Shown: piece after piece, positions 52,610-61,987 of the stretch | Position numbering within the stretch: position 1 is the stretch's first letter | Layout of the letters: every line of letters starts with the position of its first letter | Assembly: GCF_014698145.1 (NCBI RefSeq) | Contig: NZ_JACJSM010000001.1 | Coordinates: forward strand, 408,633-472,632 | Direction: 5' to 3' | Length of the DNA: 64,000 nt | Origin: Oscillatoria sp. FACHB-1406 | GTDB lineage: Bacteria; Cyanobacteriota; Cyanobacteriia; Cyanobacteriales; Spirulinaceae | The notes under the pieces: model-generated | Database searches by the model: none | What the model saw: the letters and a program-made list of their open reading frames with translations, nothing else | What the model was told of the DNA's origin: nothing | Translations under genes and position numbers: made by a program

Positions 52610-54007
52610 TCAAGCGCTGGGCAAAGAATCGGACGAGTCTTTGGGTTCCTCACGATTCCAGTAACTCGCGACTAGCGCCACCATTAACCACCACACGCAG
52701 TTAATTTGGGGACGATACCAAACCGTATCTACCATACCGTGAGTAAGGAGACCCGCGATCGCGGCTAGTGCTGCCATCAACCAAAAAGCTTGAACCTGAC
52801 GCGATTGGTATAACTTCCTTAACTGTTGCACGCCTTGGTTAAAGATTGTCACCATTGTCCAGATAAAAGCAGCAAACCCCACGAAACCGACTTCTACAAT
52901 CGTTTCTAAGAAAATGGAGTAGGAGCTTAAAGCCGTGTAACCCGTTCGCATATAGCGGGGATAGACGGCGTTAAAAGCGCTATTTCCCGGGCCGATGCCG
53001 AATAGGGGATAATCGCCAATCATCCTGAAAACGGCTTGCCAAACGTTGATGCGGAAGTTATTGCTGCTGTCACCGCGTCCGGCAAAGATGCTGAGAACCC
53101 TCAGCCGAAACGGTGCGGCGACGAGTAAGGCGAGGGCGAGAAGAACGAAAAAGGAACCGAAAACAATGGGTAATAGCCAGCGCTGCCAAAAACTCGGCAA
53201 GTAGGGCCGCCACCAATAGTACAGCGCCAAGCCGAAAACCGCTAATAAACTTAGCGTTGCTAGCCAACCGCCGCGAGAGTCGGTGAAAAAGAGACAAGCA
53301 ATATTGACAAAAAACATCAAAGCTGCTAAAGCTTTTGGCAGTCGTCTTTGCCAAACAAAAAAGGCGGCAATGCTTAGCGCGATCGCGGCTAGCAAATATC
53401 CAGCCAGTAAGTTAGGATTGCCTAAATAGCTATAGACGCGCGTATCGCCCGCCATCGCGGAGGTGGGGTCGTTCCAGGTTGCCAACTGTCGGACTCCAAA
53501 AATTTGCTGGCGAATCCCATAGCTGCTGACGAGAAGGGCAACGAGTAGGTAGAGGGTAATCAGCCAATTGCGAAGTCGGGGCGATCGCAACACTCTAGCC
53601 GCTAACAGGAATAAGAATAAGTATAGGGTGAGTTTAACGAAGCCCGCGAGCGCTGCGGTTTTCACCGGGGAGAGGGCGGTTGCGATCGCAGCCAGTCCCC
53701 AATACGCAAACACCATATAATGAATGGGCGTGGCGGCTGCTGCCCTGCCATCATCAGCCAGCGTTACCAACAGCCAGTACGCCCCCACCGCCGCCAGCAA
53801 CGCGCCGATTAAGCCCGTCGAAACAAACGGCCCCAAGGCTAAAACAACGGCAATTAACAGCGCCCCTATCGCCTCGCTGCCGTGGGTTAGCAGCCAACTG
53901 CCAGACTGCCAGCGATTGACAAAACTTAAAAGTCTGAAGAGATAGCTACCTTTGCGCCATTGGTAAGGCGGTAAAGTAGAAAGAGTTAACTGTTGCCAAA
54001 CGGTCAT
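52610..54007 (-). CDS. ictB: IctB family membrane protein (O-antigen ligase-like)
   Basis: The 465-residue protein has about 11 membrane segments and matches cyanobacterial IctB from the start (MTVWQQLTL) through TPIHYMVFAYWGLAAIATALSP, YSYLGNPNLLAGYL, DSRGGWL, GRGDSSNNFRINVW, GIGPGNSAFN and the end AFWLMAALAAIAGLLTHGMVDTVWYRP. IctB was described as a bicarbonate transporter, but the fold is that of O-antigen ligase/polymerases, so the true job is disputed. It stands alone. The divergent dnaE-N gene starts about 190 bases away. Confidence 0.93.
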   Translation of the reverse strand: MTVWQQLTLSTLPPYQWRKGSYLFRLLSFVNRWQSGSWLLTHGSEAIGALLIAVVLALGPFVSTGLIGALLAAVGAYWLLVTLADDGRAAAATPIHYMVFAYWGLAAIATALSPVKTAALAGFVKLTLYLFLFLLAARVLRSPRLRNWLITLYLLVALLVSSYGIRQQIFGVRQLATWNDPTSAMAGDTRVYSYLGNPNLLAGYLLAAIALSIAAFFVWQRRLPKALAALMFFVNIACLFFTDSRGGWLATLSLLAVFGLALYYWWRPYLPSFWQRWLLPIVFGSFFVLLALALLVAAPFRLRVLSIFAGRGDSSNNFRINVWQAVFRMIGDYPLFGIGPGNSAFNAVYPRYMRTGYTALSSYSIFLETIVEVGFVGFAAFIWTMVTIFNQGVQQLRKLYQSRQVQAFWLMAALAAIAGLLTHGMVDTVWYRPQINCVWWLMVALVASYWNREEPKDSSDSLPSA

Positions 54008-54095
54008 ACCAATTTTAAAGTTGAATTGATTGAGATTTTAAGCGAGGAGCGGGCGGCTCCAACCCTCGATCGAACCCAATCATAGCTCAAAACGT

Positions 54096-54190
54096 AATTT
54101 GTAATTCGTAATTCGTAATTCGTAATTCGTAGTTCGTAATTCGTAATTCATAATTCATAACTCACCATTCATAATTCATAACTCATAATT
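54096..54190. repeat. Heptameric tandem repeat directly upstream of dnaE-N
   Basis: GTAATTC units grade into ATAATTC units and end four bases before the dnaE ATG. No ribosome-binding site is left, so either translation uses an unusual leader or a short leader within the repeat. Confidence 0.85.
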
Positions 54191-54193
54191 AAT

Positions 54194-56869
54194 ATGACTT
54201 TCGTCGGTCTTCATATCCACAGCGACTATAGCCTGCTCGACGGTGCATCTCAACTCCCCGCTCTCATCAATCGTGCGGTCGAACTGGGAATGCCCGCGAT
54301 CGCGCTTACCGATCACGGAGTTATGTACGGCGCGATCGAACTGATTAAAACTTGTCGCCAGCATAACATTAAGCCGATTATCGGCAACGAAATGTATGTT
54401 ATTAACGAAGACAATATCGAAATCCAACACAGACGCATTCGCAAATACCATCAAGTCGTTCTCGCGAAAAATACCCTCGGCTATAAAAACCTTGTTAAAC
54501 TCACTTCAATTTCTCACCTCCAAGGCTTCCAAGGCAAAGGAATTTTTGCTCGCCCTTGTATTAATAAAGCCCTATTAAAACAATATAGCGAAGGATTAAT
54601 TGTTACCAGTGCTTGTTTGGGCGGTGAAGTTCCCCAAGCCATTTTAGCCAGAGACTACGATCGCGCGCGCGAAGTCGCAAAATGGTATCAAGAAGTTTTT
54701 GAAGACGATTATTACCTCGAAATTCAAGATCACGGTTCGCCCGAAGATCGCTTAGTGAATGTCGAAATCGTTAAGATTGCCAAAGAACTCGATATTAAAA
54801 TCGTTGCGACCAACGATTCTCACTTTATTTCCTGCTACGATGTCGAAGCTCACGATGCGTTACTCTGCATTCAAACGCAAAAATTAATTACCGAAGACAA
54901 ACGCCTGCGCTATAGCGGTACTGAATACTTGAAGTCAGCGGACGAGATGAAGGCGTTATTCCGCGATCACCTCAGCGATGAAATTATTGAAGACGCGATC
55001 GCGAATACCCTCGAAGTTGCCGAAAAAGTTCGTCCTTATCAAATCATGGGCGAACCGCGCCTCCCGAATTACAACGTTCCTCAAGGACATACCGCCGATA
55101 GTTATGTCGAAGAAATCGCTTGGCAAGGACTACTAGAACGGTTGAAATGTCGCGCGATCGAAGAGATCGAACCCGTTTACCAAGAACGGCTAAAATACGA
55201 ACTCAAGATGATCCAGCGCATGGGATTTTCTACTTACTTTTTGGTCGTGTGGGACTTCATTAAATATGCACGGGACGAAAAAATTCCCGTTGGCCCCGGG
55301 CGCGGTTCTGCTGCTGGTTCTTTAGTTGCTTACACCCTTCATATTACCAATATCGATCCAGTACATCACGGTCTTTTATTCGAGCGTTTTTTGAACCCAG
55401 AACGCAAATCGATGCCCGATATCGATACCGACTTTTGTATCACCAAACGAGAGCAAGTCATCGATTATGTAACCCAAAAGTACGGAACCGATAAAGTCGC
55501 TCAAATTATTACCTTTAACCGCATGACATCGAAAGCGGTATTAAAAGATGTCGCGCGTGTTTTAGGTGTCAGTTATAAAGACTCCGATCGCATGGCAAAA
55601 TTAATTCCCGTATCGCGCGGAAAACCGACAAAGCTGAAAGTCATGATCTCAGCTGATACGCCCGAACCGCAGTTCAAAGAAGCCTACGAACGCGATACCG
55701 TTGCGATTAAAAACGAGCGCGACGAAGAAGTCGGACAAATGCCCGTCCGCCGCTGGGTTGATATGGCAATTCGCATCGAAGGGACGAATAAAACCTTTGG
55801 CGTTCATGCGGCGGGTGTTGTTATCTCTTGCCTGCCTTTAGATGAAATCGTTCCCCTACAACGAAATAATGAAGGAGCGGTCATTACTCAATATTCGATG
55901 GAAGAACTCGAATGTTTGGGATTATTGAAAATGGACTTTTTAGGTCTAAAGAATTTAACGACAATTCAAAAAGCGATCGCGCTAATCGAGAAAAATAATA
56001 ATACAGTTCTAGACCCTTACGACTTCCCGTTAGAAGAGCGAAAAGCGCAACGAATTCTCGAAAAAGGGACAGCAAAAAAAGTTCCAGAAGGCGTAAAAAA
56101 AACTTACGAACTCTTCCGAGATGGCGAACTTGAAGGAATATTTCAAGTCGAATCGGAAGGCATGAAACAAATCGTTCGCGACCTCAAACCTTCCTGCTTA
56201 GAAGATATTTCTTCCATTCTCGCGCTCTATCGTCCCGGCCCGTTAGATGCAGGACTCATCCCCGATTTTATTAACCGCAAACACGGTAGAGAAGAGATTA
56301 GCTACGAGCATACTTTATTAGAGCCAATCCTTAAGGAGACTTACGGCGTACTTTGCTACCAAGAGCAAATCATGAAAACCGCCCAAGATTTAGCGGGATA
56401 TTCTTTGGGACAAGCAGATTTGTTGCGCCGAGCGATGGGGAAAAAGAAATTATCGGAAATGCAAAAGCAGCGTTCGGCATTTCTTGATGGTTCGGCTAAA
56501 AATGGGATTTCGTCTCAATTAGCGAACGCGCTGTTCGATAAGATGGTTAATTTTGCCGAATATTGTTTGAGTTACAAAACGTTGATTTTAACGGAAGAAT
56601 ATGGCTTAATGCCGATCGGAAAAATTGTCGAAGAACGGATTAAATGTACGGTTTATAGCATCGATCGCAATGGTTTTGTCCGCACGCAACCGATCGCGCA
56701 ATGGCACGATCGCGGCGAACGCGAGATTTTCGAGTATGCTCTAGATAATGGCTCGACGCTGCAAGCAACCGCCGATCATAAATTTATGACCGAAACTGGC
56801 GAAATGCTGCCTATTGACGAAATTTTCGAGCGGGAATTGGATCTATTAGTCGTGCCAACTCCCGGTTAG
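54194..56869 (+). CDS. dnaE-N: DNA polymerase III alpha subunit, N-terminal part with split-intein N half
   Basis: The 891-residue protein consists of the DnaE N-extein (1-790) and the first 101 residues of the split DnaE intein. The PHP domain is at the start ([17 protein letters not shown]). The polymerase core follows with [16 protein letters not shown], the acidic PDIDTDF, and the family's [10 protein letters not shown] and GLKNLT. The extein ends FAEY and the intein begins CLSYKT at Cys791. The intein N half has the block A Cys, ECT-like [11 protein letters not shown] and the block B ATADHKF. The C half with the rest of the polymerase is encoded elsewhere and joins by protein trans-splicing. 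Confidence 0.97.
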   Translation: MTFVGLHIHSDYSLLDGASQLPALINRAVELGMPAIALTDHGVMYGAIELIKTCRQHNIKPIIGNEMYVINEDNIEIQHRRIRKYHQVVLAKNTLGYKNLVKLTSISHLQGFQGKGIFARPCINKALLKQYSEGLIVTSACLGGEVPQAILARDYDRAREVAKWYQEVFEDDYYLEIQDHGSPEDRLVNVEIVKIAKELDIKIVATNDSHFISCYDVEAHDALLCIQTQKLITEDKRLRYSGTEYLKSADEMKALFRDHLSDEIIEDAIANTLEVAEKVRPYQIMGEPRLPNYNVPQGHTADSYVEEIAWQGLLERLKCRAIEEIEPVYQERLKYELKMIQRMGFSTYFLVVWDFIKYARDEKIPVGPGRGSAAGSLVAYTLHITNIDPVHHGLLFERFLNPERKSMPDIDTDFCITKREQVIDYVTQKYGTDKVAQIITFNRMTSKAVLKDVARVLGVSYKDSDRMAKLIPVSRGKPTKLKVMISADTPEPQFKEAYERDTVAIKNERDEEVGQMPVRRWVDMAIRIEGTNKTFGVHAAGVVISCLPLDEIVPLQRNNEGAVITQYSMEELECLGLLKMDFLGLKNLTTIQKAIALIEKNNNTVLDPYDFPLEERKAQRILEKGTAKKVPEGVKKTYELFRDGELEGIFQVESEGMKQIVRDLKPSCLEDISSILALYRPGPLDAGLIPDFINRKHGREEISYEHTLLEPILKETYGVLCYQEQIMKTAQDLAGYSLGQADLLRRAMGKKKLSEMQKQRSAFLDGSAKNGISSQLANALFDKMVNFAEYCLSYKTLILTEEYGLMPIGKIVEERIKCTVYSIDRNGFVRTQPIAQWHDRGEREIFEYALDNGSTLQATADHKFMTETGEMLPIDEIFERELDLLVVPTPG
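56564..56866 (+). other. Split DnaE intein, N half
   Basis: The first codon TGT at 56564 gives Cys1 after extein residue Tyr790. The block A region, [20 protein letters not shown] and DHKFMT (block B Thr/His-like), are all intact. The 101 residues match the ~102 of other cyanobacterial DnaE N inteins. The end [11 protein letters not shown] is short of the usual tail but complete. Confidence 0.95.
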
Positions 56870-56942
56870 TTAGCCCGTGCGTTGATTAGCGCCCGTAAGC
56901 CCTTCAAGGAGTGTCGTTTTGCCGATAAGCGCGATCGCGCAA

Positions 56943-57575
56943 TCAGTTACCATTGTTGCTTACTTCCTCAACAATGAGCGCGTCAGCCTCCTGTTTTCGC
57001 AAACTTAAATTGAAACCTCGCACGTTGATTTCAATCAGATCGCCGAGTGGGGCGACGCGAATCAGCAAGAATTCCGTCCCGGGAGTCAGTCCCATCGATA
57101 CCAACTTTCCTTTGTAACCGCCGAATACTCTGTCATAGCCGATTACGCGCCCCTGCGTTCCGGGAGGCATTTCGCGCAATAGCATCGTTGTTTCTGTTCC
57201 CATTTTCTCTTCCTCCTTTAGATTGTTGGGTTCGCAATCGCTGACGACTATCTTTCCCGCAATCCCAGCATCGAGTCCCAAACGGTTGTCGCCAACTGCG
57301 ATGACAACCGAACCACTCGGCTGGCGGCTAATCACTCGTAGTTCCATACCCGTTGCCAATCCAATCCCTAACCGGCGATTGATTCCGCTTTCATCTTTGA
57401 AGCTAACAATCCGAACGGGCGTATTGACGGGGGCGCGAGATAAGGATAAGTCAGCATGGGAATCGGAAGATTTTTCGTCAACTGTCGGACGGGGCGTTTC
57501 CCCGAAAAAGCTGAACTTCCAAGCTTTACGCTGTTTGGGGAGGTTGCGATCTAATTCTGAGGTGTCGTACTTCAA
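56943..57575 (-). CDS. Tandem FeoA-domain protein
   Basis: The 210-residue protein has an unstructured N-terminal ~50 residues, one FeoA (SH3-like) domain at about 50-115 (PVRIVSFKDESG, RRLGIGLATGMELRVISRQPSG) and a second at about 130-205 (EMPPGTQGRVIGYDRVFGGYKGKLVSMGLTPGTEF, INVRGFNLSLRKQEAD). FeoA domains assist FeoB ferrous iron transport; no feoB gene lies in the window. The start is TTG at 57575; an in-frame stop lies just upstream, so no longer form exists. Confidence 0.9.
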   Translation of the reverse strand: MKYDTSELDRNLPKQRKAWKFSFFGETPRPTVDEKSSDSHADLSLSRAPVNTPVRIVSFKDESGINRRLGIGLATGMELRVISRQPSGSVVIAVGDNRLGLDAGIAGKIVVSDCEPNNLKEEEKMGTETTMLLREMPPGTQGRVIGYDRVFGGYKGKLVSMGLTPGTEFLLIRVAPLGDLIEINVRGFNLSLRKQEADALIVEEVSNNGN

Positions 57576-57851
57576 GGGATTTCTCTAGTCTAAGAATGAG
57601 CAAGCGGGAATTGTTTGTTGATAACTATTTTCATTAAATAGCTCAAATTAGATATAACTCTTCTGCTTAACAATTAAGATTTTTCTTAACAAAAATTAAA
57701 GATTTAAAAAAAAAGGGGCATAAAGGCTGTAAATAGGGGGCTAAGAAAGCACCACGCATCGGGAACGGCGAGTCTTCTTAGAAAAGTCGCTGAGGTATTG
57801 CGAGCTTTATTGAGAAAGATTAGAATTGAAGTTTGGGGCTGGGGGCGCGAT

Positions 57852-57883
57852 AAAAAAATCCCCCTCCAAACAGGAGCGGGATT
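57852..57883 (-). terminator. Rho-independent terminator of mltA
   Basis: On the minus strand ATCCCGCTCC, loop TGTTT, GGAGGGGGAT is followed by seven Ts. It lies 26 bases after the mltA stop. The rest of the 333-base gap 57576-57908 is A/T-rich with no gene that I can see. Confidence 0.88.
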
Positions 57884-57908
57884 AACGTCATTTTTAGCAG
57901 CGATCGCG

Positions 57909-59120
57909 CTAATTTTTCAACAGCGGGTAATATAACTCTCCCGTCCAACCGACTACGCCCGCGCGCGCTCCGGCAGCCTGCCCAGTCCCCAAGAACAAAT
58001 CAACGCGCCCGGGGCTTTTAATCGCGCCGCCCGCATCTTGGTCGAGAACAAAACGGTTAACAGTGGGAGAATCCATTTGGCCGTTACCGGCGCTGTAAGG
58101 AATGCGCGTGCGGACGAGGGCGAGCGCGCCGGGAGGCATCAGGGCTTTATCCGTCGCGATCGAGCGATCGGGGGTCAGGGGTACGCCGATCTGCCCCGTC
58201 GCTGGCGCGCCGAAGGTTTCTCGGAAGAAAATAAAGCGATTGTTGCGGGGAATAAATACGTCTAAATCTTCTGGAACCCGTTTGAAATAGTCGATCATCA
58301 CCGGGAGCGTCAACCCACTGAGGGGAACGCGCCCTGCATTCGCCATCTCTTTGCCAACGCTGACGTAAGGATAGTCTGTATGTCCGTCGTAGCCGACGGT
58401 CATTTCTTGACCATCGGGAAGGGTCAGTCGGGCGGAACCTTGGATGTGAACGAGGAAGGCTTCAAAGCGATCGCGCAACCATACCAATTCGCCCCCTGCG
58501 ATTAAACTATCGCTTCCCGTTCCGTCGATTCCTTCGAGTTGAGCGCGAGTCGGATGCGGTTTGGGCCAAGCACTCAAATCTGCCGGTTCGCGATAAAGGG
58601 GATAGCGATATTCCGCCGTGCGAACGCGACTCGCTGCATAGATCGGTTCGTAGTAGCCGGTAAAGAACACCGTTCCATCGTCTCGTCCGACAGATTTGTA
58701 GAAGGCGAATTCTTTCCGAACGGCAGCTTGGAGTTGTTGGGGAGAGCGGGAATTAGCGACGAGTTGACGAAAGCGGACTAAGGAACGACGAACGCGATCG
58801 CGAGTAATTCCAGCAACGGGATAGTTGCTGTAAACTTCTGCTGCCGAATTACTATTGAGATAGCGCAAGCTGTTATCAATCGATTGCAGAAGCGCTTGTT
58901 TATCTCCCGCCGTTCCCGAATACCCTTGAAATAACTGTTCGTCCAGTCCGAGGGAGGTATCTTGCGGCGAGACTTCAACCAGACGTAAGGGCGTTTGGCT
59001 CTGGGTCGAAGCTTGTGCGACATTCGTCTGACGGGCGGGCGGACGAGCTTCGAGTTTAAAAGCAGGCAGAAACAGTGCCAATCCCAATCCCAATCCCAGT
59101 AAAGCTGTTTTTTTCTTCAC
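57909..59120 (-). CDS. mltA: Membrane-bound lytic murein transglycosylase A
   Basis: The 403-residue protein has a signal peptide (KKKTALLGLGLGLALFLPAF), an A/Q-rich linker, and an MltA domain: FFTGYYEPIY, FLVHIQGSARLTLPDG, YPYVSVGKEM, and the 3D-like DQDAGGAIKSPGRVDLFLG with conserved Asp residues. It cleaves peptidoglycan glycan chains with formation of 1,6-anhydro ends. The GTG at 59120 is used because the frame above it runs into the upstream gene; a signal peptide begins directly at it. It has no lipobox Cys, unlike E. coli MltA. Confidence 0.93.
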   Translation of the reverse strand: MKKKTALLGLGLGLALFLPAFKLEARPPARQTNVAQASTQSQTPLRLVEVSPQDTSLGLDEQLFQGYSGTAGDKQALLQSIDNSLRYLNSNSAAEVYSNYPVAGITRDRVRRSLVRFRQLVANSRSPQQLQAAVRKEFAFYKSVGRDDGTVFFTGYYEPIYAASRVRTAEYRYPLYREPADLSAWPKPHPTRAQLEGIDGTGSDSLIAGGELVWLRDRFEAFLVHIQGSARLTLPDGQEMTVGYDGHTDYPYVSVGKEMANAGRVPLSGLTLPVMIDYFKRVPEDLDVFIPRNNRFIFFRETFGAPATGQIGVPLTPDRSIATDKALMPPGALALVRTRIPYSAGNGQMDSPTVNRFVLDQDAGGAIKSPGRVDLFLGTGQAAGARAGVVGWTGELYYPLLKN

Positions 59121-59149
59121 GATCGTTCGTAATAAAACCCAGTAAAAAC

Positions 59150-59401
59150 TTAATAGCGATCGACGCTGCCTGCAAAAACTGGCTCGACCCGGATTGCCGC
59201 GACGCAACTCGGTCGAATGACCATATATTCGCCTTGCAGGTTTTTAATCGGTACGCTAATGAAGTTATTGTCGTTCGCTTTAGGCATTAGTTCCCCACTA
59301 TACCATTTCTGAAAATCTTGAATGGTGGTAAAGCGGACTTCTTCGCGGTGGCCGCTCGATAAGAGGATATAGACGGCGTATTCGTCAGGCGTTCTCGGCA
59401 T
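59150..59401 (-). CDS. Small hypothetical protein (83 residues)
   Basis: The 83-residue protein starts MPRTPDEYAVYILLSSGHREEVRFTT, with GAGGAAA eight bases before the ATG at 59401. The pattern is of a small beta-rich domain with alternating hydrophobic strands (FISVPIKNLQGEYMVIRPSCVAAIRVEPV). I do not know its family; it looks like a conserved cyanobacterial protein. It precedes mltA by 29 bases on the same strand and may share a transcript. Confidence 0.7.
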   Translation of the reverse strand: MPRTPDEYAVYILLSSGHREEVRFTTIQDFQKWYSGELMPKANDNNFISVPIKNLQGEYMVIRPSCVAAIRVEPVFAGSVDRY

Positions 59402-59499
59402 AAAAAATTTCCTCGATCCCAAGAGAAATGTTTTTAGGGAACTGCGCGCTTTGAACGCAATTAACCCCATCGCAAGTTAAGGTACTGCAAAGTGGGACT

Positions 59500-60255
59500 C
59501 TAAGACAACATTTTAAATCGCGCGAGGAGCGTTTCTAGGGTTTCGGGCAAGGTTTTTTGGAGGTCTTCGGCGCTTTTGAAGGTGAGTTGCTGGCGATTGA
59601 CGAGATCGAAGGGAAATTTGCCGTCGAGATGTTCTTGTTGGATGAATAAGATTTGCTCGGTGCGTTTGTGTTGGAGGGCGAAACCGATTTCGACGCAAAC
59701 GTTAGGACTGGGAAGGAGGGCGTTGCTATCGGTTTTGGCGATGGGGGTTGTATCGGCGATGAAGAGCAAGCTTTTGCGGATTTTCCGCAGTTGGCTGGCG
59801 CTGAGGCGTAGGGGCGCGTTGTGAGGGCGGGGGGCGAGTTCGAGTTTGAGGGGAAGGCGCGATCGCGGGTTGAAGGAGGCGATCGCTTCTTGTAAGCTTT
59901 CTTGTAAGATTTCAGTGGAGTTAGGATATTCCGTCTGATGGCTTAAATAGATGACGGGATCGAGGAAAGCGTTGATTTCCTGCTTGGTGAAGTAGATTTC
60001 GTGGGATACGAGATCGATATTGGAGATGGCATAACCGCCGCTGCCTTCGATGTAAAATTCGATGGTTTCTCCGTCTAGGTAGCGGGCGAACCAACTCGAG
60101 GTTTCGACAACGGCGCGATCGTCGAGAAAGTCGGCGCGCATTCCGGCTTTGAGCAAGCTATTCTGACTCAAACGCAAGTCGTGCGGGCGCTCGATTAGTT
60201 GCGCGATCGGTTCGTACCGTTCTAAATACCAAGCTTTCAGCGCGATAATTGCCAC
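59500..60255 (-). CDS. Hypothetical protein with possible TIR-like C-terminal domain
   Basis: The 251-residue protein has no signal peptide or membrane segment. The N-terminal 150 residues are unknown (VVETSSWFARYLDGETIEFYIEGSGGYAISNIDLVSHEIYFTKQEINAFLDP). The C-terminal ~100 (LLFIADTTPIAK ... LPSPNVCVEIGFALQHKRTEQILFIQQEHLDGKFPFDLVNRQQLTF ... LPETLETLL) follow the pattern of TIR-like nucleotide-binding domains: a P-N-V-x-x-E-x-G-F/Y-A helix with Glu, a short strand, then PFDL and a late helix. NADase activity is possible but unproved. Start is GTG. Confidence 0.7.
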   Translation of the reverse strand: MAIIALKAWYLERYEPIAQLIERPHDLRLSQNSLLKAGMRADFLDDRAVVETSSWFARYLDGETIEFYIEGSGGYAISNIDLVSHEIYFTKQEINAFLDPVIYLSHQTEYPNSTEILQESLQEAIASFNPRSRLPLKLELAPRPHNAPLRLSASQLRKIRKSLLFIADTTPIAKTDSNALLPSPNVCVEIGFALQHKRTEQILFIQQEHLDGKFPFDLVNRQQLTFKSAEDLQKTLPETLETLLARFKMLS

Positions 60256-60345
60256 GATCTGCGATCGCCCCTCATCAATATCAATAAATGGGTACTGAAA
60301 ATCTTATCATCGACCGCCCCGAATCCCAAGACAATGAGACGGATA

Positions 60346-60388
60346 TGAAAAAACCGGGTTTCTCGAGCGGCAGAAAACCCGGTTTCTC
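60346..60388 (-). terminator. Rho-independent terminator after the Mo-nitrogenase-like gene
   Basis: On the minus strand AAACCGGGTTT and AAACCCGGTTT form arms around a 13-base loop and run into TTTTTTC. It lies about 20 bases past the stop at 60407. Confidence 0.85.
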
Positions 60389-60406
60389 AAATGCCTTGAC
60401 CTTTCA

Positions 60407-60784
60407 TCAACAGTAGGCACTGATATCTTCGCCGCATTCATCCGCTAAGTAACACAGCGCTCGGAAACGCAGCATCACTAACTCTTCGTAGAAGGGGTTG
60501 AGCTTGCACATTGGCGGGATGTGAAATAGGGTGCGCCCGAACAGTTTTACATCCCGCTCGAACGGACATTGCGCGGGAATCAAAGAGCATAAATGGTGCG
60601 CTACGTCAACATCTTGTACTTTGATATTGTTGAACCACTCCCGCATCGGACGCAACGGCGCAAACTTGGAGCGCGGTACTCGATGCGCTGGCGTTGCGGG
60701 CTGCGATTCGGAGGCGGTAGAGTCAAGCCAACTCCAACGGGAGGCGATCGCGGATTTGGTGACGGATTCGATTACATTAGCCAT
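60407..60784 (-). CDS. Mo-dependent nitrogenase C-terminal domain protein
   Basis: The 125-residue protein has an unstructured N-terminus, then the domain (VRQWFDxIxV-like MREWFNNIKVQDVDVAHHLCSLIPAQCPFERDVKLFGRTLFHIPPMCKLNPFYEELVMLRFRALCYLADECGEDI), which Pfam calls Mo-nitrogenase_C. It is common in cyanobacteria irrespective of N2 fixation and its role is unknown. Five Cys residues could bind metal. No other nif gene is nearby. The window therefore says nothing on diazotrophy. Confidence 0.9.
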   Translation of the reverse strand: MANVIESVTKSAIASRWSWLDSTASESQPATPAHRVPRSKFAPLRPMREWFNNIKVQDVDVAHHLCSLIPAQCPFERDVKLFGRTLFHIPPMCKLNPFYEELVMLRFRALCYLADECGEDISAYC

Positions 60785-61439
60785 AACTGATTTGGGTATT
60801 CCCGGCTCGGGATAGTCTTGCTCGATCTCGATCTACAAAGATTCAATGTTGTTTTCCGGTAGAAACGATAGGCCTGTCCCACCTCGGATTTTTACACCGA
60901 TAAACTCACCGAATCTGTTTTATCACTCAGTTTAATTTATGGGAACTTTATTTAGATGAAGCAAGCTTCAATAAAGTCGATAACCCTTTAAACTGACTTT
61001 CTATATTTTAGCTTGTATTTAAAGTTTAGCACGCGATGCGATCGAGATCGTCAATCGCAGTGACTCAGCGCTTAAGATAGCTAAAGTCCTTGTGTGAAAG
61101 GCTTTCAAGAGCTTAAGCAACGCTTATATTGTTTTAAAATAGTACCGATATTATTTCAAAATCAATACGGTTTTCCGTAGGGGATAGAAAGACTTTCAAG
61201 TTGAGAAGCCGAAAAAAAATTAATGTTATCAAGGATACAAAAACTATAAAATCATCGAAGTATCTCGAAGCTTCCTTAAACTGACGCTAGTATTTTCCTT
61301 TCAAGGCTTGTTTGTTTGATGGCGGCTCGGGAATGAGCGATGCTAAAGCTTCAACGAGCCACAATTTGTCCCTCCTTCACAGGCAGCAGGGGGATTTGTC
61401 GAGAACTGCGTCCTTTAATGTCATTATGTTAACTTTGTT
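60785..61439. other. 655-base intergenic region
   Basis: This A/T-rich divergent region lies between the Mo-nitrogenase-like gene and the small protein downstream. I saw no tRNA-like fold and no frame with a ribosome site. Promoters for both genes should lie here, but I cannot place them. Confidence 0.4.
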
Positions 61440-61524
61440 GTGCTTTTGCATAGCCTTCAACCCCTCCTCGAAAACGATCTGTTAGTATGCGTAATACTGC
61501 TGAGAGGAGGCTATGCAAAAGCAC
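61440..61524. mobile_element. Short element with 16-bp perfect inverted ends (85 bp)
   Basis: GTGCTTTTGCATAGCC and GGCTATGCAAAAGCAC bound the element; just inside are CCCTCCTC and GAGAGGAGG. It resembles a MITE or two facing IS ends without the transposase. It overlaps the start of a longer reading frame and so argues that the small gene really starts later. Confidence 0.7.
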
Positions 61525-61660
61525 TTTTAGCGTCGGGAAGCTGCTGGTTTCACAACCGCCGACTATTGCAAGCATGAGAATCTCAGAAATAAAGTTCCCT
61601 TTTGCCAAAGCGAACGAAGGCTTTGGGTTATTTCTAGCGTGTGGATTTCGGATTACAAAG

Positions 61661-61987
61661 ATGAGACATTACAGGGATGAATGGATTGCGGAATGGTGCG
61701 GCGAACATGGATGGACGGATGCGTTCGCCGAGCGGCTCAATCATTACTGGGCGTTTCCCCCCGGGGCTGTTATCCCGGAACCGATTCCGACTAAGGAACT
61801 CAGAATGATTAAAGAAACAAAGGGTTTGTGTCGAGAGGAACGTTGGTGGATGGGCAGCGCGATCGCCATTACTGCGATCGCGGCAGCCTTATGCGTTATC
61901 CTGAAATCCCCCATGCCCCTCGTTCTTGCTTTTGCTTGGAGCGCGATTACGGTAGCGCGCTTAGAGGTGGAAGCGCCTTATCAGTGA
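61661..61987 (+). CDS. Conserved hypothetical protein with two C-terminal membrane segments
   Basis: The 108-residue protein starts MRHYRDEWIAEWCGEHGWTD and continues FAERLNHYWAFPPGAVIPEPIP, a pattern I associate with a small conserved cyanobacterial protein. Two hydrophobic segments (MGSAIAITAIAAALCVILKS; LVLAFAWSAITVARL) end it. I use the ATG at 61661; one at 61574 in frame adds 29 residues of unlikely composition, and an earlier start would lie inside the inverted-repeat element. The stop overlaps the next start (GTGA), so translation is coupled to the DUF202 gene. Confidence 0.72.
   Translation: MRHYRDEWIAEWCGEHGWTDAFAERLNHYWAFPPGAVIPEPIPTKELRMIKETKGLCREERWWMGSAIAITAIAAALCVILKSPMPLVLAFAWSAITVARLEVEAPYQ

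Noticed and set aside
60407-60784. Evidence for nitrogen fixation
   Set aside because: The Mo-nitrogenase C-terminal domain occurs in many non-fixing cyanobacteria and no nifHDK genes are present.
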